64,000 nucleotides of DNA from PALSA-1004 sp963804885. GTDB taxonomy: Bacteria > Pseudomonadota > Gammaproteobacteria > Burkholderiales > SG8-41. The stretch spans positions 310,001-374,000 of the forward strand of contig CAWDSF010000002.1 in NCBI GenBank assembly GCA_963804885.1. Direction: 5' to 3'. The notes below the pieces were generated by a model that made no database searches, was not told the DNA's origin, and saw only the letters and a list, made by a program, of their open reading frames with translations. Positions 17,865 through 28,248 of this stretch are shown here, piece by piece. The number at the start of each line of letters is the position of its first letter. The stretch's first letter is position 1. The translations under genes and the position numbers were made by a program.

Positions 17865-19677
17865 ATGACAGCAGCGGCGGGCCCGACGACACCTATATCT
17901 GCAGCTGAGGCGGTGACGCTGGATGGACTGTTTCGCGAGCGCGTCGCGCGCACGCCCGAGGCGGTCGCCTACCGCGATTACAACCAGCAGCACGCGAACT
18001 GGCGCGACTACACCTGGGCGCAGATCGACCGGCAGGTCGCGCGCTGGCAGGCTGCTCTCGAGCGCGACGGCCTGAAAGCCGGCGACCGCGTCGGGGTGAT
18101 GCTGCGCAATTCGACCGGAGTGGGTGATTTTCGACCAGGCCGCGATGGGATTGGGCCTGGTCGTCGTGCCGCTCTACACGCAGGATCGCTGCGACAACGT
18201 CGCTTACATTCTGAACGATGCGAACTGCAAGGTGCTGCTGTTGGGCACCAACGAGCAGTGGAAAGCGTTCGCCACCGTGCGCGATCAGCTCAGCGGTCTC
18301 GTGCGCATACTCACGGTGGAGGCGCAATCGGCGGCCACCGACGAGCCGCGGCTCAAATCGGTCGAGCAATGGCTGCCGGACGACGGCGGCGCGACGCGTC
18401 ATATCCCGCGCGATCCCGCCGTGCTGGCCACCATTGTTTACACGTCGGGCACCACCGGGCGGCCCAAGGGCGTAATGCTGAGCCATCGCAATATCCTGAC
18501 CAACGCCGAGGCGTGCCTCAAGGTCGTGCCGGTGACGTCGACTGATGTGCTGCTCTCGTTCCTGCCGTTGTCGCACACGTTCGAGCGCACCTGCGGCTAT
18601 TACCTCACCGTCATGTGCGGCGGCACGACGGTGTACGCGCGCTCGGTTCAGCAGTTGGGCGAAGATCTGCAGACGATCCATCCGACCATGCTGATTTCGG
18701 TGCCGCGCATTTACGAGCGCGTGTACACCGCCATCAAGTCCAAGCTCGACGACGGCTCACCGCTGAAGAAAAAGCTGTTCAAGCTCGCGGTCGACGTCGG
18801 CTGGGCGCGTTTCGAGCACCAGCAGGGACGCGCCGGCTGGACGCCGCGTCTTCTGCTGTGGCCGTTGCTGAATGCGCTGGTCGCCAGGAAGATCATGGCG
18901 CGGCTGGGCGGCAACCTGAAAGCCGCGTTCGCCGGCGGGGCCGCGCTGGCGCCGGACGTGTCGCGCGTATTCATCGGGCTTGGCCTGCCGATCATCCAGG
19001 GTTACGGCCTGACGGAGACGAGTCCCGTCGCGTGCGCGAACAGCCTCGACGACAACGTGCCGGCGAGCGTCGGCAAGGCGGTGCCGGGCGTCGAGATCAA
19101 GATCGGCGACAAGAACGCGCTGATGATCAAGGGCCCGAACGTCATGCTCGGCTACTGGAACAACGAGGAGGCGACGCGCGCGATGGTAGGCGCCGACGGC
19201 TGGCTTAATTCGGGCGACACCGCGCGCATCGACGCCAGCGGCCACGTGTTCATCACGGGCCGGCTCAAGGAAATCATCGTCATGTCGAACGGCGAGAAAA
19301 TTCCGCCGGTCGACATCGAAGCCGCGATCTCGCGCGATACGCTGTTCGAACAGGTGATGCTGATCGGCGAAGGCAAGCCGTACTTGAGCGTGCTGACCAA
19401 TCTGAATCACGAGCAATGGAAAAAGCTCGCGGCCGAGAAAGGTTACGCGGCCGACGCCAGCGCCGTGCACGACCCGGCGGTCGAAAAATTTCTGCTCGCT
19501 CGCATCGCGGCGCAAATGAAGGAATTTCCCGGCTACGCCCAGGTGCGCCGCATTCGCGCGGAGCTCGATCCCTGGACGGTCGAAAACGGCCTGCTCACGC
19601 CGACGCTCAAGCTGCGGCGCAGCCGCGTGGTGGACAAATTCCAGGCCGAACTCGACCAGATGTATTCGGGGCATTAA
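17865..19677 (+). CDS. fadD: Long-chain acyl-CoA synthetase (AMP-forming), one frameshift
   Basis: AMP-binding ligase of about 603 residues after repair, activating fatty acids to acyl-CoA. Signatures are IVYTSGTTGRPKGVMLSHRN (P-loop), QGYGLTETSPVACANS and GWLNSGDTARIDASGHVF with LKEIIVMSNGEKI. The length and C-terminus fit the FAA1/FadD15 group. At a GG pair at 18117-18118 the frame shifts by one extra base: LRNST in frame 1 continues as EWVIFDQAAMGLGLVVVPLY in frame 2. Everything else is intact, so the gene is either miscalled or freshly broken. Confidence 0.9.
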
Positions 19678-19680
19678 GCT

Positions 19681-19716
19681 GGGAGAGGCGATAGGCGTGA
19701 GGCGTTAGCCGTCACG
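19681..19716. repeat. Heptad-period repeat, single arm
   Basis: Units GAGAGGC, GATAGGC, GTGAGGC and GTTAGCC follow each other in a strict 7-base register directly after the fadD stop and 23 bases before the thioesterase ATG. It matches one arm of the element at 3848 but the inverted arm is missing, so this is a half or decayed copy. Confidence 0.65.
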
Positions 19717-19739
19717 TATCGAGATTTCGAGGTGCACTG

Positions 19740-20144
19740 ATGACCGACCAACAGCCCACCGTACTTCCGGCCGACAAAGAGCCGACGCTCCGCGTCGTCC
19801 CGATGCCGGCGGACTCCAACTCCAGCGGCGACATATTCGGCGGCTGGGTGATGTCGCAAGTCGACATCGCGGGCAGTATCCCGGCGATCCGGCACGCACG
19901 CGGCCGGGTCGCGACCGTCGCGGTCAACTCGTTCGTATTCAGGCAGCCGGTGATGGTGGGCGATCTCGTGAGCTTCTATGCCGAAGTCGTCAAAGTCGGG
20001 CGGACGTCGATCACCGTCAGCGTCGAAGTCTACGTCCAGCGCAATCCCGAGAAGGTAGAGACGGTAAAGGTTACCGAGGCGACGCTGACTTATGTCGCGG
20101 TGGACAAGCAGGGCCGGCCGCGTGTGGTATCGGTGCAACACTAG
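19740..20144 (+). CDS. Acyl-CoA thioesterase, hotdog fold (YciA/BACH-like)
   Basis: Hotdog-fold thioesterase of 134 residues that hydrolyses acyl-CoA to free acid and CoA. The signature is DIFGGWVMSQVDIAGSIPAI, with the catalytic Asp in QVDIAG and the helix-starting GGW. VNSFVFRQPVMVGDLVSFYA follows, as in YciA-like enzymes. It lies inside the fatty-acid island and may prevent trapping of CoA or remove unusable acyl-CoAs. Confidence 0.93.
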   Translation: MTDQQPTVLPADKEPTLRVVPMPADSNSSGDIFGGWVMSQVDIAGSIPAIRHARGRVATVAVNSFVFRQPVMVGDLVSFYAEVVKVGRTSITVSVEVYVQRNPEKVETVKVTEATLTYVAVDKQGRPRVVSVQH

Positions 20145-20242
20145 TTGCAAATCGCGGCGTAAAAAGAGGCCGAATCAGTAAGATACGGCTATAGTGGGCC
20201 TGTCGAGAGTAGGCATTCTGACCTTATAGTCGGAGGAGGATT

Positions 20243-21486
20243 ATGAACACCACATAATCGCATCGCGCGCGCCGCGGTAGCCGCGGCTCTGGCAGGTATG
20301 ACATCGGCAAGCTATGCCGGCGGCTTCGGTATTGCGACCCAGAACGGCAGCGGCACCGGCAACGCATTTGCCGGGCGGCGCGGCGGTGGCGGAGGACGCC
20401 AGCACGGTCTGGTACAACCCCGCCGGAATGACGGCATTGCCCGGCACCACCAATTTCGCGATTTCCACCCAGATCCTGAAGCCGTCGTTCAAGTTCCAGA
20501 ACACCGGCTCGACCCTGCCGCCCGGCACCGGCGAGGGCGGCGATGGCGGCGACTGGACGTACATTCCGCAGGGTTTCGTCACCCACAAGCTCAGCGACAA
20601 GTGGAGCATCGGCGCGGCGCTCAACACGCCGTTCGGCCTGAAGACCCAGTACGACGCCGGCTGGCGCGGACAGGCGATCGCGCTGACATCGGAACTCAAG
20701 ACGTTCAATTTCAATCGTGAGCGGCGCCTACAAGCTCAACGACATGTGGTCGATCGGCGCCGGCGTCAATTTCCTGAAAGCTCGAGTTGAAGTTCAACAG
20801 CCAGATCGCGATCGGCGTTCGTCGAACCGAACCTGAGCGACAACGGAGTCGGCTACAACGTCGGCGTGCTGTTCCAGCCGACGCAGAACACCCGCGTCGG
20901 CGCGCACTACCGCTCGGCGATCAACCTGCAGGCCACCGGCACCTCTGGTCGCGCCGGCGCCGATCGGCGGCACCGGTGCAGCCACCGCGGGACTGAGCAC
21001 TCCCGACACATTCTCCCTGAGCGCGCTGCATCGCGATCACGCCGCAGTGGGACATCATGGGCGACGTCACGTGGACGGGCTGGAGCCATCTCGAGCGATT
21101 GACGGTCGTGCGCACGAGCGGGGTCGCCACGGGGACGACGCCGGTGTCATTGACGTTCAACTGGAGCGATACGTGGCGCACGTCGCTCGGCGTCAACTAC
21201 AAGCCGAACGCGACGTGGAAGTTTCGCGGCGGGCGTCGCTTATGACAAGACGCCGACCAACGATACCGACCGCACTGCGCGCCTGCCGGACCAGGACCGC
21301 ACCTGGCTCGCGCTGGGCGCGCAAATGAAAGTCAGCAAGGCCGGCACCGTGGACGTCGGCTACGCGCACGAATTCATCAAGGACGCGTCCGTCAACAACG
21401 TGGCGCCCGTCACCGGCCTGCGGCTCATCGGCACCTTCAAGAACCAGGTCGACATTCTGTCCATCCAGTATTCGCATTCGTTCTAG
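20243..21486 (+). pseudogene. fadL: OmpP1/FadL family outer-membrane fatty-acid porin, eight frameshifts
   Basis: The DNA encodes all parts of a FadL-type long-chain fatty-acid channel, but the frame changes eight times. In order the pieces read ASYAGGFGIATQNGSGTGNA, GGAAVAEDASTVWYNPAGM, SGAYKLNDMWSIGAGVNFL, NSQIAIG, GYNVGVLFQPTQNTRVGAHY, STPDTFSLSALHR, MGDVTWTGWSHLERLTVV and AYDKTPTNDTDRTARLPDQD, ending QYSHSF with the terminal Phe typical of beta-barrels. Breaks lie near 20250, 20374, 20710, 20790, 20818, 20947, 21033 and 21232. Each is repaired by removing one base, giving about 411 residues. The ribosome-binding site CGGAGGAGG is good. It is either a decaying gene or a local run of insertion errors. 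Confidence 0.88.
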
Positions 21487-21584
21487 CGAAAATTAACGGT
21501 TAGTCGCCGGCACCCGCCCGGCGGCTTTCCGGCTGTCCGTCCGTCCGGCGTGTTAAAATTCACACCCCGCTGGAGGGGTCCCGG

Positions 21585-24078
21585 ATGCAATCGAATCAAC
21601 CATTTATCGTGCGCAAGGCAGCCGTCCTCGGTGCCGGCGTCATGGGCGCGCAAATTGCCGCGCATCTGGTCAACGCCAATGTCGAAGCCGCTGCTGTTCG
21701 AATTGCCCGCGAAAGACGGCGATCCGAACGGCAATGTGCTGAAGGCGATCGACAACCTTAAAAAGCTCGAGCCCAGCCCGCTGGCGGTGGCGCGCAAGGC
21801 GGCGCTGATCCAGCCCGCCAATTACGACCAGCACCTCGATCTGCTCAAGGAATGCGACGTGGTGATCGAGGCGATCTCCGAGCGCATGGACTGGAAGACC
21901 GATCTCTATCGCAAAGTGGCGCCGCATCTCGGCGAGCACGCGATATTCGCGAGCAACACGTCCGGCCTGTCGATCAACACGCTGGCGCAGGCGTTTCCGG
22001 AAAGCCTGCGGCACCGGTTCTGCGGCGTGCATTTCTTCAATCCGCCGCGCTACATGCATCTCGTCGAGCTGATCGCCTGCGACGCGCACCGATCCCTCGC
22101 TGCTCGACGACCTCGAAAAATTCCTGGTCACCACGCTCGGCAAAGGCGTGATCCGCGCCAAGGACACGCCCAACTTCATCGCCAACCGCGTCGGCGTGTT
22201 CTCGATGCTGGCGACGATCCACCACGCGCAGCAATTCGGTCTCGGCTTCGATGTCGTCGACGCGCTGACCGGCCCGCTGATCGGGCGCCCGAAGAGCGCC
22301 ACGTTCCGCACCGCCGACGTGGTCGGGCTCGACACCTTTGCGCACGTCGTGAAGACGATGGCCGACACGCTGCCCAACGATCCGTGGCACAAGTATTACG
22401 CGATTCCCGACTGGCTCAAGAAGCTGATCGACTCCGGCGCGCTTGGCCAGAAGACCCGGCGCGGCGTTTATCAGAAAGTCGGCAAGGACATCCAGGTGCT
22501 GGATGTCGCGGCGGGCAATTACCGTGTCGCGGGCGGCAAGGCCGACGAGCAGATCGTCGAGATCCTCAAGAACAAGAATCCGGCGGAGAAATTCGCGCAG
22601 CTCCACGCGTCAACGCATCCGCAGGCGCAGTTCCTGTGGTCGATATTCCGCGACACGTTCCAGTATTGCGCCGTGCATCTCGCGGAAATCGCCAACAATG
22701 CGCGCGACCTCGACCTCGCGATCCGCTGGGGTTTCGGCTGGAACCAGGGGCCGTTCGAGATCTGGCAGGCGGCGGGCTGGCGCGAAGTCGCGCAGTGGAT
22801 CGCCGACGACATCGCGGCCGGCAAGACGATGACGACGGCGCCGCTGCCGGCGTGGGTCACCGAGCCGCCGCGCACCGGCGTGCATGCGCCGGACGGCTCG
22901 TACTCGCCGGTCACGAAAACGAACGTGCCGCGCTCGACGCTGCCCGTATACCAGCGCCAGTTGTTCCCGGATCGCGCTGATCGGCGAGTCCGTGCAATAC
23001 GGGCACACCATATTCGAGACCGACGGCGTGCGCTGCTGGCATACCGGCGACGACATCGCGATCGTCAGCTTCAAGAGCCGCATGCATGCGATCGGCGATG
23101 ACGTTCTGGACGGCGTGCTGCAGGCAATCGACGAGGCCGAGCGCGAATTACGCGGCGCTCGTGATCTGGCAGACCGAGCCGCCGTTTTCGGTCGGCGCCA
23201 ACCTCAAGAAAACGCCGTCGGGCGGCGGCCAGTCATCCAAGCCGTCGGCTGCCGGCGCACTGTTCAAGAAATTCAAGCGCGCGGCGGAATCCGCGGTGTT
23301 GAAGGCCGCCCGCACGTTGAACGTGGCCGACCAGCTGATGGCGGGCAAGCTCGCCGAAGTCGAGCACCTGGTCGAGCAGTTCCAGTTCACGACCCAGCAG
23401 CTGCGTTATTCGATGGTGCCGACCGTCGCCGCGGTGGACGGGTTTGCGTTCGGCGGCGGCTGCGAATTCGTCATGCACTGCGATCGCGCGGTGGCGACGC
23501 TGGAAAGCTATATCGGGCTCGTCGAAGTCGGCGTGGGCCTGCTGCCCGCAGGCGGCGGCTGCAAGGAATTTGCGCTGCGCGCCGCGCAGGACGCGAAAGG
23601 CGGCGATGCGTTTCCGTTCCTGCGCCGGTATTTCGAAGCGGTGGCGACGGCGCAGGTCGGCCGCAGCGCCGAGCACGCGCGCGAAATCGGTTACTTGCGG
23701 CCGGCCGACCGCATCGTGATGAACCGCTTCGAGCTGCTCGCGATTGCCAAGGCGGAGGCCCGCACGCTGGCCGAAGCCGGCTATCGGCCGCCTTTGAAGC
23801 CGCGCGACATTCCGGTGCTCGGGCGCTCGGCGGCAGCGACCATCAAGGCGTACATCGCCAACATGCACGCGGGCAAGTTCATCTCGGAACACGATTATCT
23901 GATCGGCAGCAAGATCGCCGAAGTGATGTGCGGCGGCGACCTCGACGCGGGCAGCCTCGTCGACGAGCAATGGTTCCTCGATCTCGAGCGCCGGCATTTC
24001 ATGGAATTGCTGGCGACCGAGAAAACGCAGGCGCGCATCGAGCAGATGCTCAAAACGGGCAAACCCCTTAGAAATTAG
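21585..24078 (+). pseudogene. fadN: 3-hydroxyacyl-CoA dehydrogenase/enoyl-CoA hydratase (FadN-type), four frameshifts
   Basis: Bifunctional beta-oxidation enzyme, about 829 residues after repair. The order is dehydrogenase first (KAAVLGAGVMGAQIAAHLVN, NAD fold; SNTSGLSINTLAQAFPESL; CGVHFFNPPRYMHLVELIA; AKDTPNFIANRVGVFSML), then hydratase (PPFSVGANLKK; AAVDGFAFGGGCEFVMHCDR). This is the FadN arrangement, the reverse of E. coli FadB. Breaks near 21685, 22089, 22974 and 23148 are each fixed by removing one base. Between them the protein is well preserved with no in-frame stops, which argues for sequencing insertions or very recent loss. It is followed by the thiolase partner. Confidence 0.9.
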
Positions 24079-24119
24079 GATTGAAGATCGAGGATCGAGC
24101 CATCTCAATCCTCAATCCT
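24077..24119. repeat. Heptad-period inverted repeat (GATTGAG type)
   Basis: The left arm AGGATTG-AAGATCG-AGGATCG and the right arm TCAATCC-TCAATCC keep a 7-base period and form an imperfect hairpin. It starts at the fadN stop and ends 20 bases before the thiolase ATG. The unit sequence differs from the GAGGCGT heptads elsewhere, but period, symmetry and position are the same. Confidence 0.6.
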
Positions 24120-24139
24120 GCATTTTCTGGAGTAATGCG

Positions 24140-25339
24140 ATGACCAAACAAGTTCAGGACGCATACATCGTTGCCGCCACGCGCACGCCCGTCGGCAAGG
24201 CGCCGCGCGGCATGTTCAAAAATACGCGGCCCGACGACATGCTCGCGTACGTGCTGAAATCGGTGCTCGCGCAATGCCCGGGCCTCGACACCGGCATCAT
24301 CGACGACGTGATCGTCGGCTGCGCGATGCCGGAAGCCGAGCAGGGCATGAACGTCGCGCGCATCGGCCTGCTGCTGGCGGGTTTCCCGAACACGGTGTCG
24401 GGCATGACGATCAACCGGTTTTGCTCGTCCGGCGTGCAGGCCGTGGCGCTGGCCGCCGACCGCATCCGGTTAGGCGAGGCCGACGTCATGATAGCGGCCG
24501 GCACCGAGAGCATGAGCATGGTACCGATGGGCGGCAACAAGCCGTCGTTCAGCCCCGCGATTTTCGACAAGAATGAAAATATCGCGATCGGCTACGGGAT
24601 GGGCATCACCGCGGAAAACGTCGCGCAGCAATGGAACATCACGCGCGAGCAGCAGGACATGTTCGCCGCCGAAAGTCACCGGCGCGCGCTGCGCGCGACT
24701 GATGCCGGCGAATTCAAGGCTGAGATCACGCCTTACGACATCGTCGACCGCCAGCCCGATCTCGTTACGCGCGAAATTGCGGTCAGGCACCGCACCGCGA
24801 CCAGCGACGAAGGGCCGCGCCGGGATACGTCTCCCGAGGGCCTCGCGAAGCTGCGGCCGGTGTTCGCCGCGAAGGGCAGCGTGACCGCCGGCAACAGCTC
24901 GCAAATGTCCGATGGCGCGGCGGCGGTGGTGCTGATGAGCGAGGCAGCGATGCAACGCTTCAATCTTGCTCCGCTCGGGCGTTTCATGGGCTACGCGGTG
25001 GCCGGCGTGCCGCCGGAAATCATGGGCATCGGGCCGGTGAAGGCAATTCCCAAGGTACTGCAGCAGGTCGGGCTCAAGCTCGACGACATCGACTGGTTCG
25101 AGCTGAACGAAGCGTTCGCCGCGCAGTCGCTTGCGGTGATCAAGGACCTGGGCCTCGATCCGGCGAAGGTCAATCCGCTCGGCGGCGCGATCGCGCTAGG
25201 GCATCCGCTCGGCGCCACCGGCGCGGTGCGCGCGGCGACTCTGATGCACGGCCTGCGCCGGCAGCAGAAGAAATACGGGATGATTACCATGTGCATCGGC
25301 ACGGGCATGGGCGCCGCCGGCGTGTTCGAGGCGCTCTGA
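24140..25339 (+). CDS. fadA: Acetyl-CoA C-acyltransferase (thiolase)
   Basis: Thiolase of 399 residues, the last beta-oxidation step, cleaving 3-ketoacyl-CoA. Catalytic motifs are intact: INRFCSSGVQAVALAADRI (nucleophilic Cys near residue 94), GGAIALGHPLGATGAVRAAT (His) and MITMCIGTGMGAAG (second Cys). It follows the FadN-type enzyme, as in Bacillus fadNAE and many Burkholderiales operons. No frameshift is seen here, in contrast to the two preceding genes. Confidence 0.96.
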   Translation: MTKQVQDAYIVAATRTPVGKAPRGMFKNTRPDDMLAYVLKSVLAQCPGLDTGIIDDVIVGCAMPEAEQGMNVARIGLLLAGFPNTVSGMTINRFCSSGVQAVALAADRIRLGEADVMIAAGTESMSMVPMGGNKPSFSPAIFDKNENIAIGYGMGITAENVAQQWNITREQQDMFAAESHRRALRATDAGEFKAEITPYDIVDRQPDLVTREIAVRHRTATSDEGPRRDTSPEGLAKLRPVFAAKGSVTAGNSSQMSDGAAAVVLMSEAAMQRFNLAPLGRFMGYAVAGVPPEIMGIGPVKAIPKVLQQVGLKLDDIDWFELNEAFAAQSLAVIKDLGLDPAKVNPLGGAIALGHPLGATGAVRAATLMHGLRRQQKKYGMITMCIGTGMGAAGVFEAL

Positions 25340-25374
25340 TACACTCTCGGCTAATGCTACCGACCGGACCGCTG

Positions 25375-25977
25375 ATGAAAATAATGCTCGCCTTGCTGTA
25401 TCTCGCCGTCGCGACCGGCATTTCCACGGCGCGCGCCGCCGACGTCGACGGCGTGAAGATCGAGGACAAGGTGGTGCTGGCGAACGGGGTCCCGGAACTG
25501 GTGTTGAACGGCGCCGGCATCCGCCACAAGTTCGCCTTTTTCAAGGTTTATATCGGCAGCCTGTATCTAACGCAAAAGAAAAACGACAACGAGGCAATCT
25601 TTGCCGACACCGGTCCCAAGCGCGTCTCGATGCACATTCTGTCGAGCGAAGTGACCGCGCAGGACCTGATCTCGTCGATGAACAACGCGCTCGCTAATAA
25701 CCTGTCGCCGCACGAGCTGGCGCTGATCGAAAAGCGAATCCGCGACTTGAACACGATGATGAGCTCGCTCAAAGCGATCAACAAGGGCAGCGTCGTGCAT
25801 CTCGATTACCTGCCGGACGTGGGCACGCGCGTGATCGTTGACGGCCAGGAGCGCATCACGATCCCGGGCGAGGACTTTTTCCGCGCCATGCTGCATATAT
25901 GGATCGGCAACAAGCCGGTCGACGGGCGGCTGCGCGACGCGATGCTCGGCAAAGGCTCAGGCGGCAAGCTCTTCTAG
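25375..25977 (+). CDS. Exported chalcone isomerase-like protein
   Basis: Protein of 200 residues with a signal peptide (MLALLYLAVATGISTARA). The mature domain has VDGVKIEDKVVLANGVPELV, LNGAGIRHKFAFFKVYIGSL, and a C-terminal DFFRAMLHIWIGNKPVDGRL, the pattern of the chalcone-isomerase-like fold found in plant fatty-acid-binding proteins and in bacterial periplasmic proteins. Its place at the end of the fatty-acid island supports fatty-acid binding in the periplasm. An upstream in-frame ATG at 25354 would add seven residues; the choice is not certain. Confidence 0.85.
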   Translation: MKIMLALLYLAVATGISTARAADVDGVKIEDKVVLANGVPELVLNGAGIRHKFAFFKVYIGSLYLTQKKNDNEAIFADTGPKRVSMHILSSEVTAQDLISSMNNALANNLSPHELALIEKRIRDLNTMMSSLKAINKGSVVHLDYLPDVGTRVIVDGQERITIPGEDFFRAMLHIWIGNKPVDGRLRDAMLGKGSGGKLF

Positions 25978-25993
25978 AAGCATCCTGGCCACC

Positions 25994-26073
25994 CCGTTCG
26001 TGCTGATGTATTGAAGCACGGACAAGGTCTCGAACCGGAGCGGCGTTCACCCTTCGATACCTCAGGCGAACGT
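25994..26073. repeat. Pair of degenerate palindromic repeats (GTTCGTGCTGA...GAAGCAC type)
   Basis: Two related palindromes lie side by side. The first, from 25994, reads CCGTTCGTGCTGA then TTGAAGCACGGAC. The second, from 26044, reads CGTTCACCCTTCGA then CTCAGGCGAACG. Both match in outline a widespread Proteobacterial intergenic repeat with a central GAGCTTGTCGAAG or its complement, which is partly lost here. They may end transcription of the fatty-acid operon. Confidence 0.6.
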
Positions 26074-26137
26074 GTGAAGACGGGGCACAGCGCCTCTCAA
26101 GCCTGCTAGAATCGCGGCTTTTCGCCCGCCAGACTTT

Positions 26138-28141
26138 ATGATTCTTTACGCCACCGCCATTTTTCTCGGCGCGTTTCTGCTGTTTCTGGTGCAGCCGATC
26201 ATCGCGAAGCAGATCCTGCCGTGGTTTGGCGGCTCCGCCGCGGTCTGGGCGACCTGCATGGTGTTCTTCCAGATGGTGCTGCTGGTCGGCTACGCCTACG
26301 CCGACTTCACGACGCGGCGCCTGACGCCCAAACGGCAGGCCATATTGCACGTGACGCTGCTCGTGCTGAGCCTCCTGGTCCTGCCGATTACGCCGGACGT
26401 CGCCTGGAAGCCGCAGGGCGAGGAAAACCCGAGCTGGCGCATTCTGGGACTGCTGACGCTGACGATCGGGCTGCCCTATTTCATTCTGTCGACGACGAGC
26501 CCGTTGTTGCAGGCGTGGTTCGCGCGCCGCTTCCACATCGTTCCGTACCGGCTGTTCGCGCTGTCTAACCTCGCTTCGCTGCTCGCGCTGCTCGCGTACC
26601 CCGTGGCGGTCGAGCCGTGGGTGACCACCTATATCCAATCGATTGCATGGTCCGTGTGCTACGCGCTGTTCGTCGCGCTGTGCGCTTATGCGGCGATATC
26701 GAGCGCGCGCGCGGAGACGCTGGCCGCTGCCGCGCCCGTCGCGGAAACGGTCACCGAACCGCCGCCGCGGCCGCTGCGCCAGCTCACATGGCTGATGCTC
26801 GCCGCGATGGCGTCGTTCCTGCTGCTCGCATTCACCAATCACATCTGCCAGAACGTCGCGTCGCTGCCATTCCTGTGGATACTGCCGCTGTCGCTGTACC
26901 TGGCGACGTTCATCCTGTGCTTCGACCATCCGCGCTGGTACCGCCGCAACGTCTTTTTGCTGCTGGCCGCGGTGCTGCTGCCGTTGATGGCGTGGTATTC
27001 GGACTCGCTCAACCTGAAGCTGGTCGTGCCGATGTACCTCGCGGGACTCTTCGTGTGCTGCATGTTCTGCCATGGCGAACTGACGCTGCTGAAGCCCGCG
27101 CCGCGCTACCTGACGCGCTACTACCTGATGATCTCGCTCGGCGGCGCGATCGGCGGCCTGCTCGTCGGTCTCGTCGCGCCGTATGTGCTGACCGGCTATT
27201 TCGAGCTCGCGATCGGGCTCATCGCGTGCGCGTTGCTGCTGCTCTACCGCACGTTCCGCATGGCGTGGTGGGCGATGCTGGTGTCCGCCGGCGTGGTCGG
27301 CGCCACGGCATATGGCGCCGGCAAAGCGGTGGATTACCAGATCGCCAATTCGCGGATCATGATGCGCAACTTCTATAGTGTGCTGAAAACGCGCGAGACC
27401 GAGGAGCCGACGCCGTTTCGCTCGCTCGTGCACGGCGGCATCATGCATGGCGGGCAACTGATGAGCCCGCAATACCGGCTGCGCCCGAGCAGCTACTTCG
27501 GCACCAGCAGCGGCTATGGGCGCATGTTCGCGAGCCTGCCGGACACGCCGCGCAAGGTGGGGGTAATCGGCCTGGGCGCCGGTTCGATCATCGCCTACGC
27601 GCGCAAGGGCGACACGTTCCGGTTCTACGAGATCAACCCGCAGGTGGTCGACGTCGCGAACCGCGAATTTACGTTCATGCAGGACACGCCGGCCAAGATC
27701 GAGGTCGTGCTCGGCGATGGCCGCTTGAGCCTCGAGCGCGAACCGAGCCAGCAGTTCGACGTGCTGGCGATGGACGCGTTCTCGGGCGACTCGATCCCGA
27801 TGCACCTGCTCACGCGGCAGGCGATGGAAATCTACCTGCGCCACCTGAAGCCCGGCGGCGTGCTCGCATTCCAGGCGACCAATCGTTTCATCAACATCGC
27901 GCCCATCGTCGCGAGCCTCGCCGCGGAGTTCGGCCTGGCGGCGGTGTTGGTTACCGATTTTCCCGAGAACGAAGAAGGCCCCAACTACTGGACCGCGAGC
28001 ACCGACCAGGTGCTGGTGACGACCAACCGCAAGCTGCTCGAAGCGGATCCGATCCACAGCGTCGCGACGGAAATTCCCGTACCGCCGGGCTTCCGCGTGT
28101 GGACGGACGACTTCAATAATCTGCTGCGCGTTCTTAAATAA
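26138..28141 (+). CDS. Membrane-bound spermidine synthase-like protein (MFS-like N-terminus)
   Basis: Protein of 667 residues. The first 430 contain about ten or eleven membrane helices (for example LYATAIFLGAFLLFLVQPII and LVVPMYLAGLFVCCMFC). The C-terminal 230 residues form a SAM-methyltransferase/spermidine-synthase fold: VGVIGLGAGSIIAYARKGDT (nucleotide loop), FRFYEINPQVVDVA and VVLGDGRLSLEREP with DVLAMDAFSGDSIPMHLL. The architecture is known from fused-type synthase-like proteins, whose substrate is unproven. It follows a short repeat-bearing gap after the fatty-acid island. Confidence 0.88.
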   Translation: MILYATAIFLGAFLLFLVQPIIAKQILPWFGGSAAVWATCMVFFQMVLLVGYAYADFTTRRLTPKRQAILHVTLLVLSLLVLPITPDVAWKPQGEENPSWRILGLLTLTIGLPYFILSTTSPLLQAWFARRFHIVPYRLFALSNLASLLALLAYPVAVEPWVTTYIQSIAWSVCYALFVALCAYAAISSARAETLAAAAPVAETVTEPPPRPLRQLTWLMLAAMASFLLLAFTNHICQNVASLPFLWILPLSLYLATFILCFDHPRWYRRNVFLLLAAVLLPLMAWYSDSLNLKLVVPMYLAGLFVCCMFCHGELTLLKPAPRYLTRYYLMISLGGAIGGLLVGLVAPYVLTGYFELAIGLIACALLLLYRTFRMAWWAMLVSAGVVGATAYGAGKAVDYQIANSRIMMRNFYSVLKTRETEEPTPFRSLVHGGIMHGGQLMSPQYRLRPSSYFGTSSGYGRMFASLPDTPRKVGVIGLGAGSIIAYARKGDTFRFYEINPQVVDVANREFTFMQDTPAKIEVVLGDGRLSLEREPSQQFDVLAMDAFSGDSIPMHLLTRQAMEIYLRHLKPGGVLAFQATNRFINIAPIVASLAAEFGLAAVLVTDFPENEEGPNYWTASTDQVLVTTNRKLLEADPIHSVATEIPVPPGFRVWTDDFNNLLRVLK

Positions 28142-28248
28142 GCGGCAAAGTCAACGCGGCAAATTCGCCTGCCCAAAAAGTATGCAATCTGTTTAACGCC
28201 GAGGCGCAGTCTGCGTATGCGGCATTCAAACAGGAGTTTTGCACAACG

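Noticed and set aside
20243..21486. Programmed +1 frameshifting as the explanation of the breaks
   Set aside because: Eight sites in one gene share no slippery motif or stop-codon context, and the same breaks occur in unrelated genes; error or decay is simpler.
25856..28057. Long antisense open frame (733 codons) opposite the spermidine-synthase-like gene
   Set aside because: Composition is dominated by Arg, Gln and His as expected from the complement of GC-rich codons, there is no recognisable domain, and the sense strand encodes a conserved protein.
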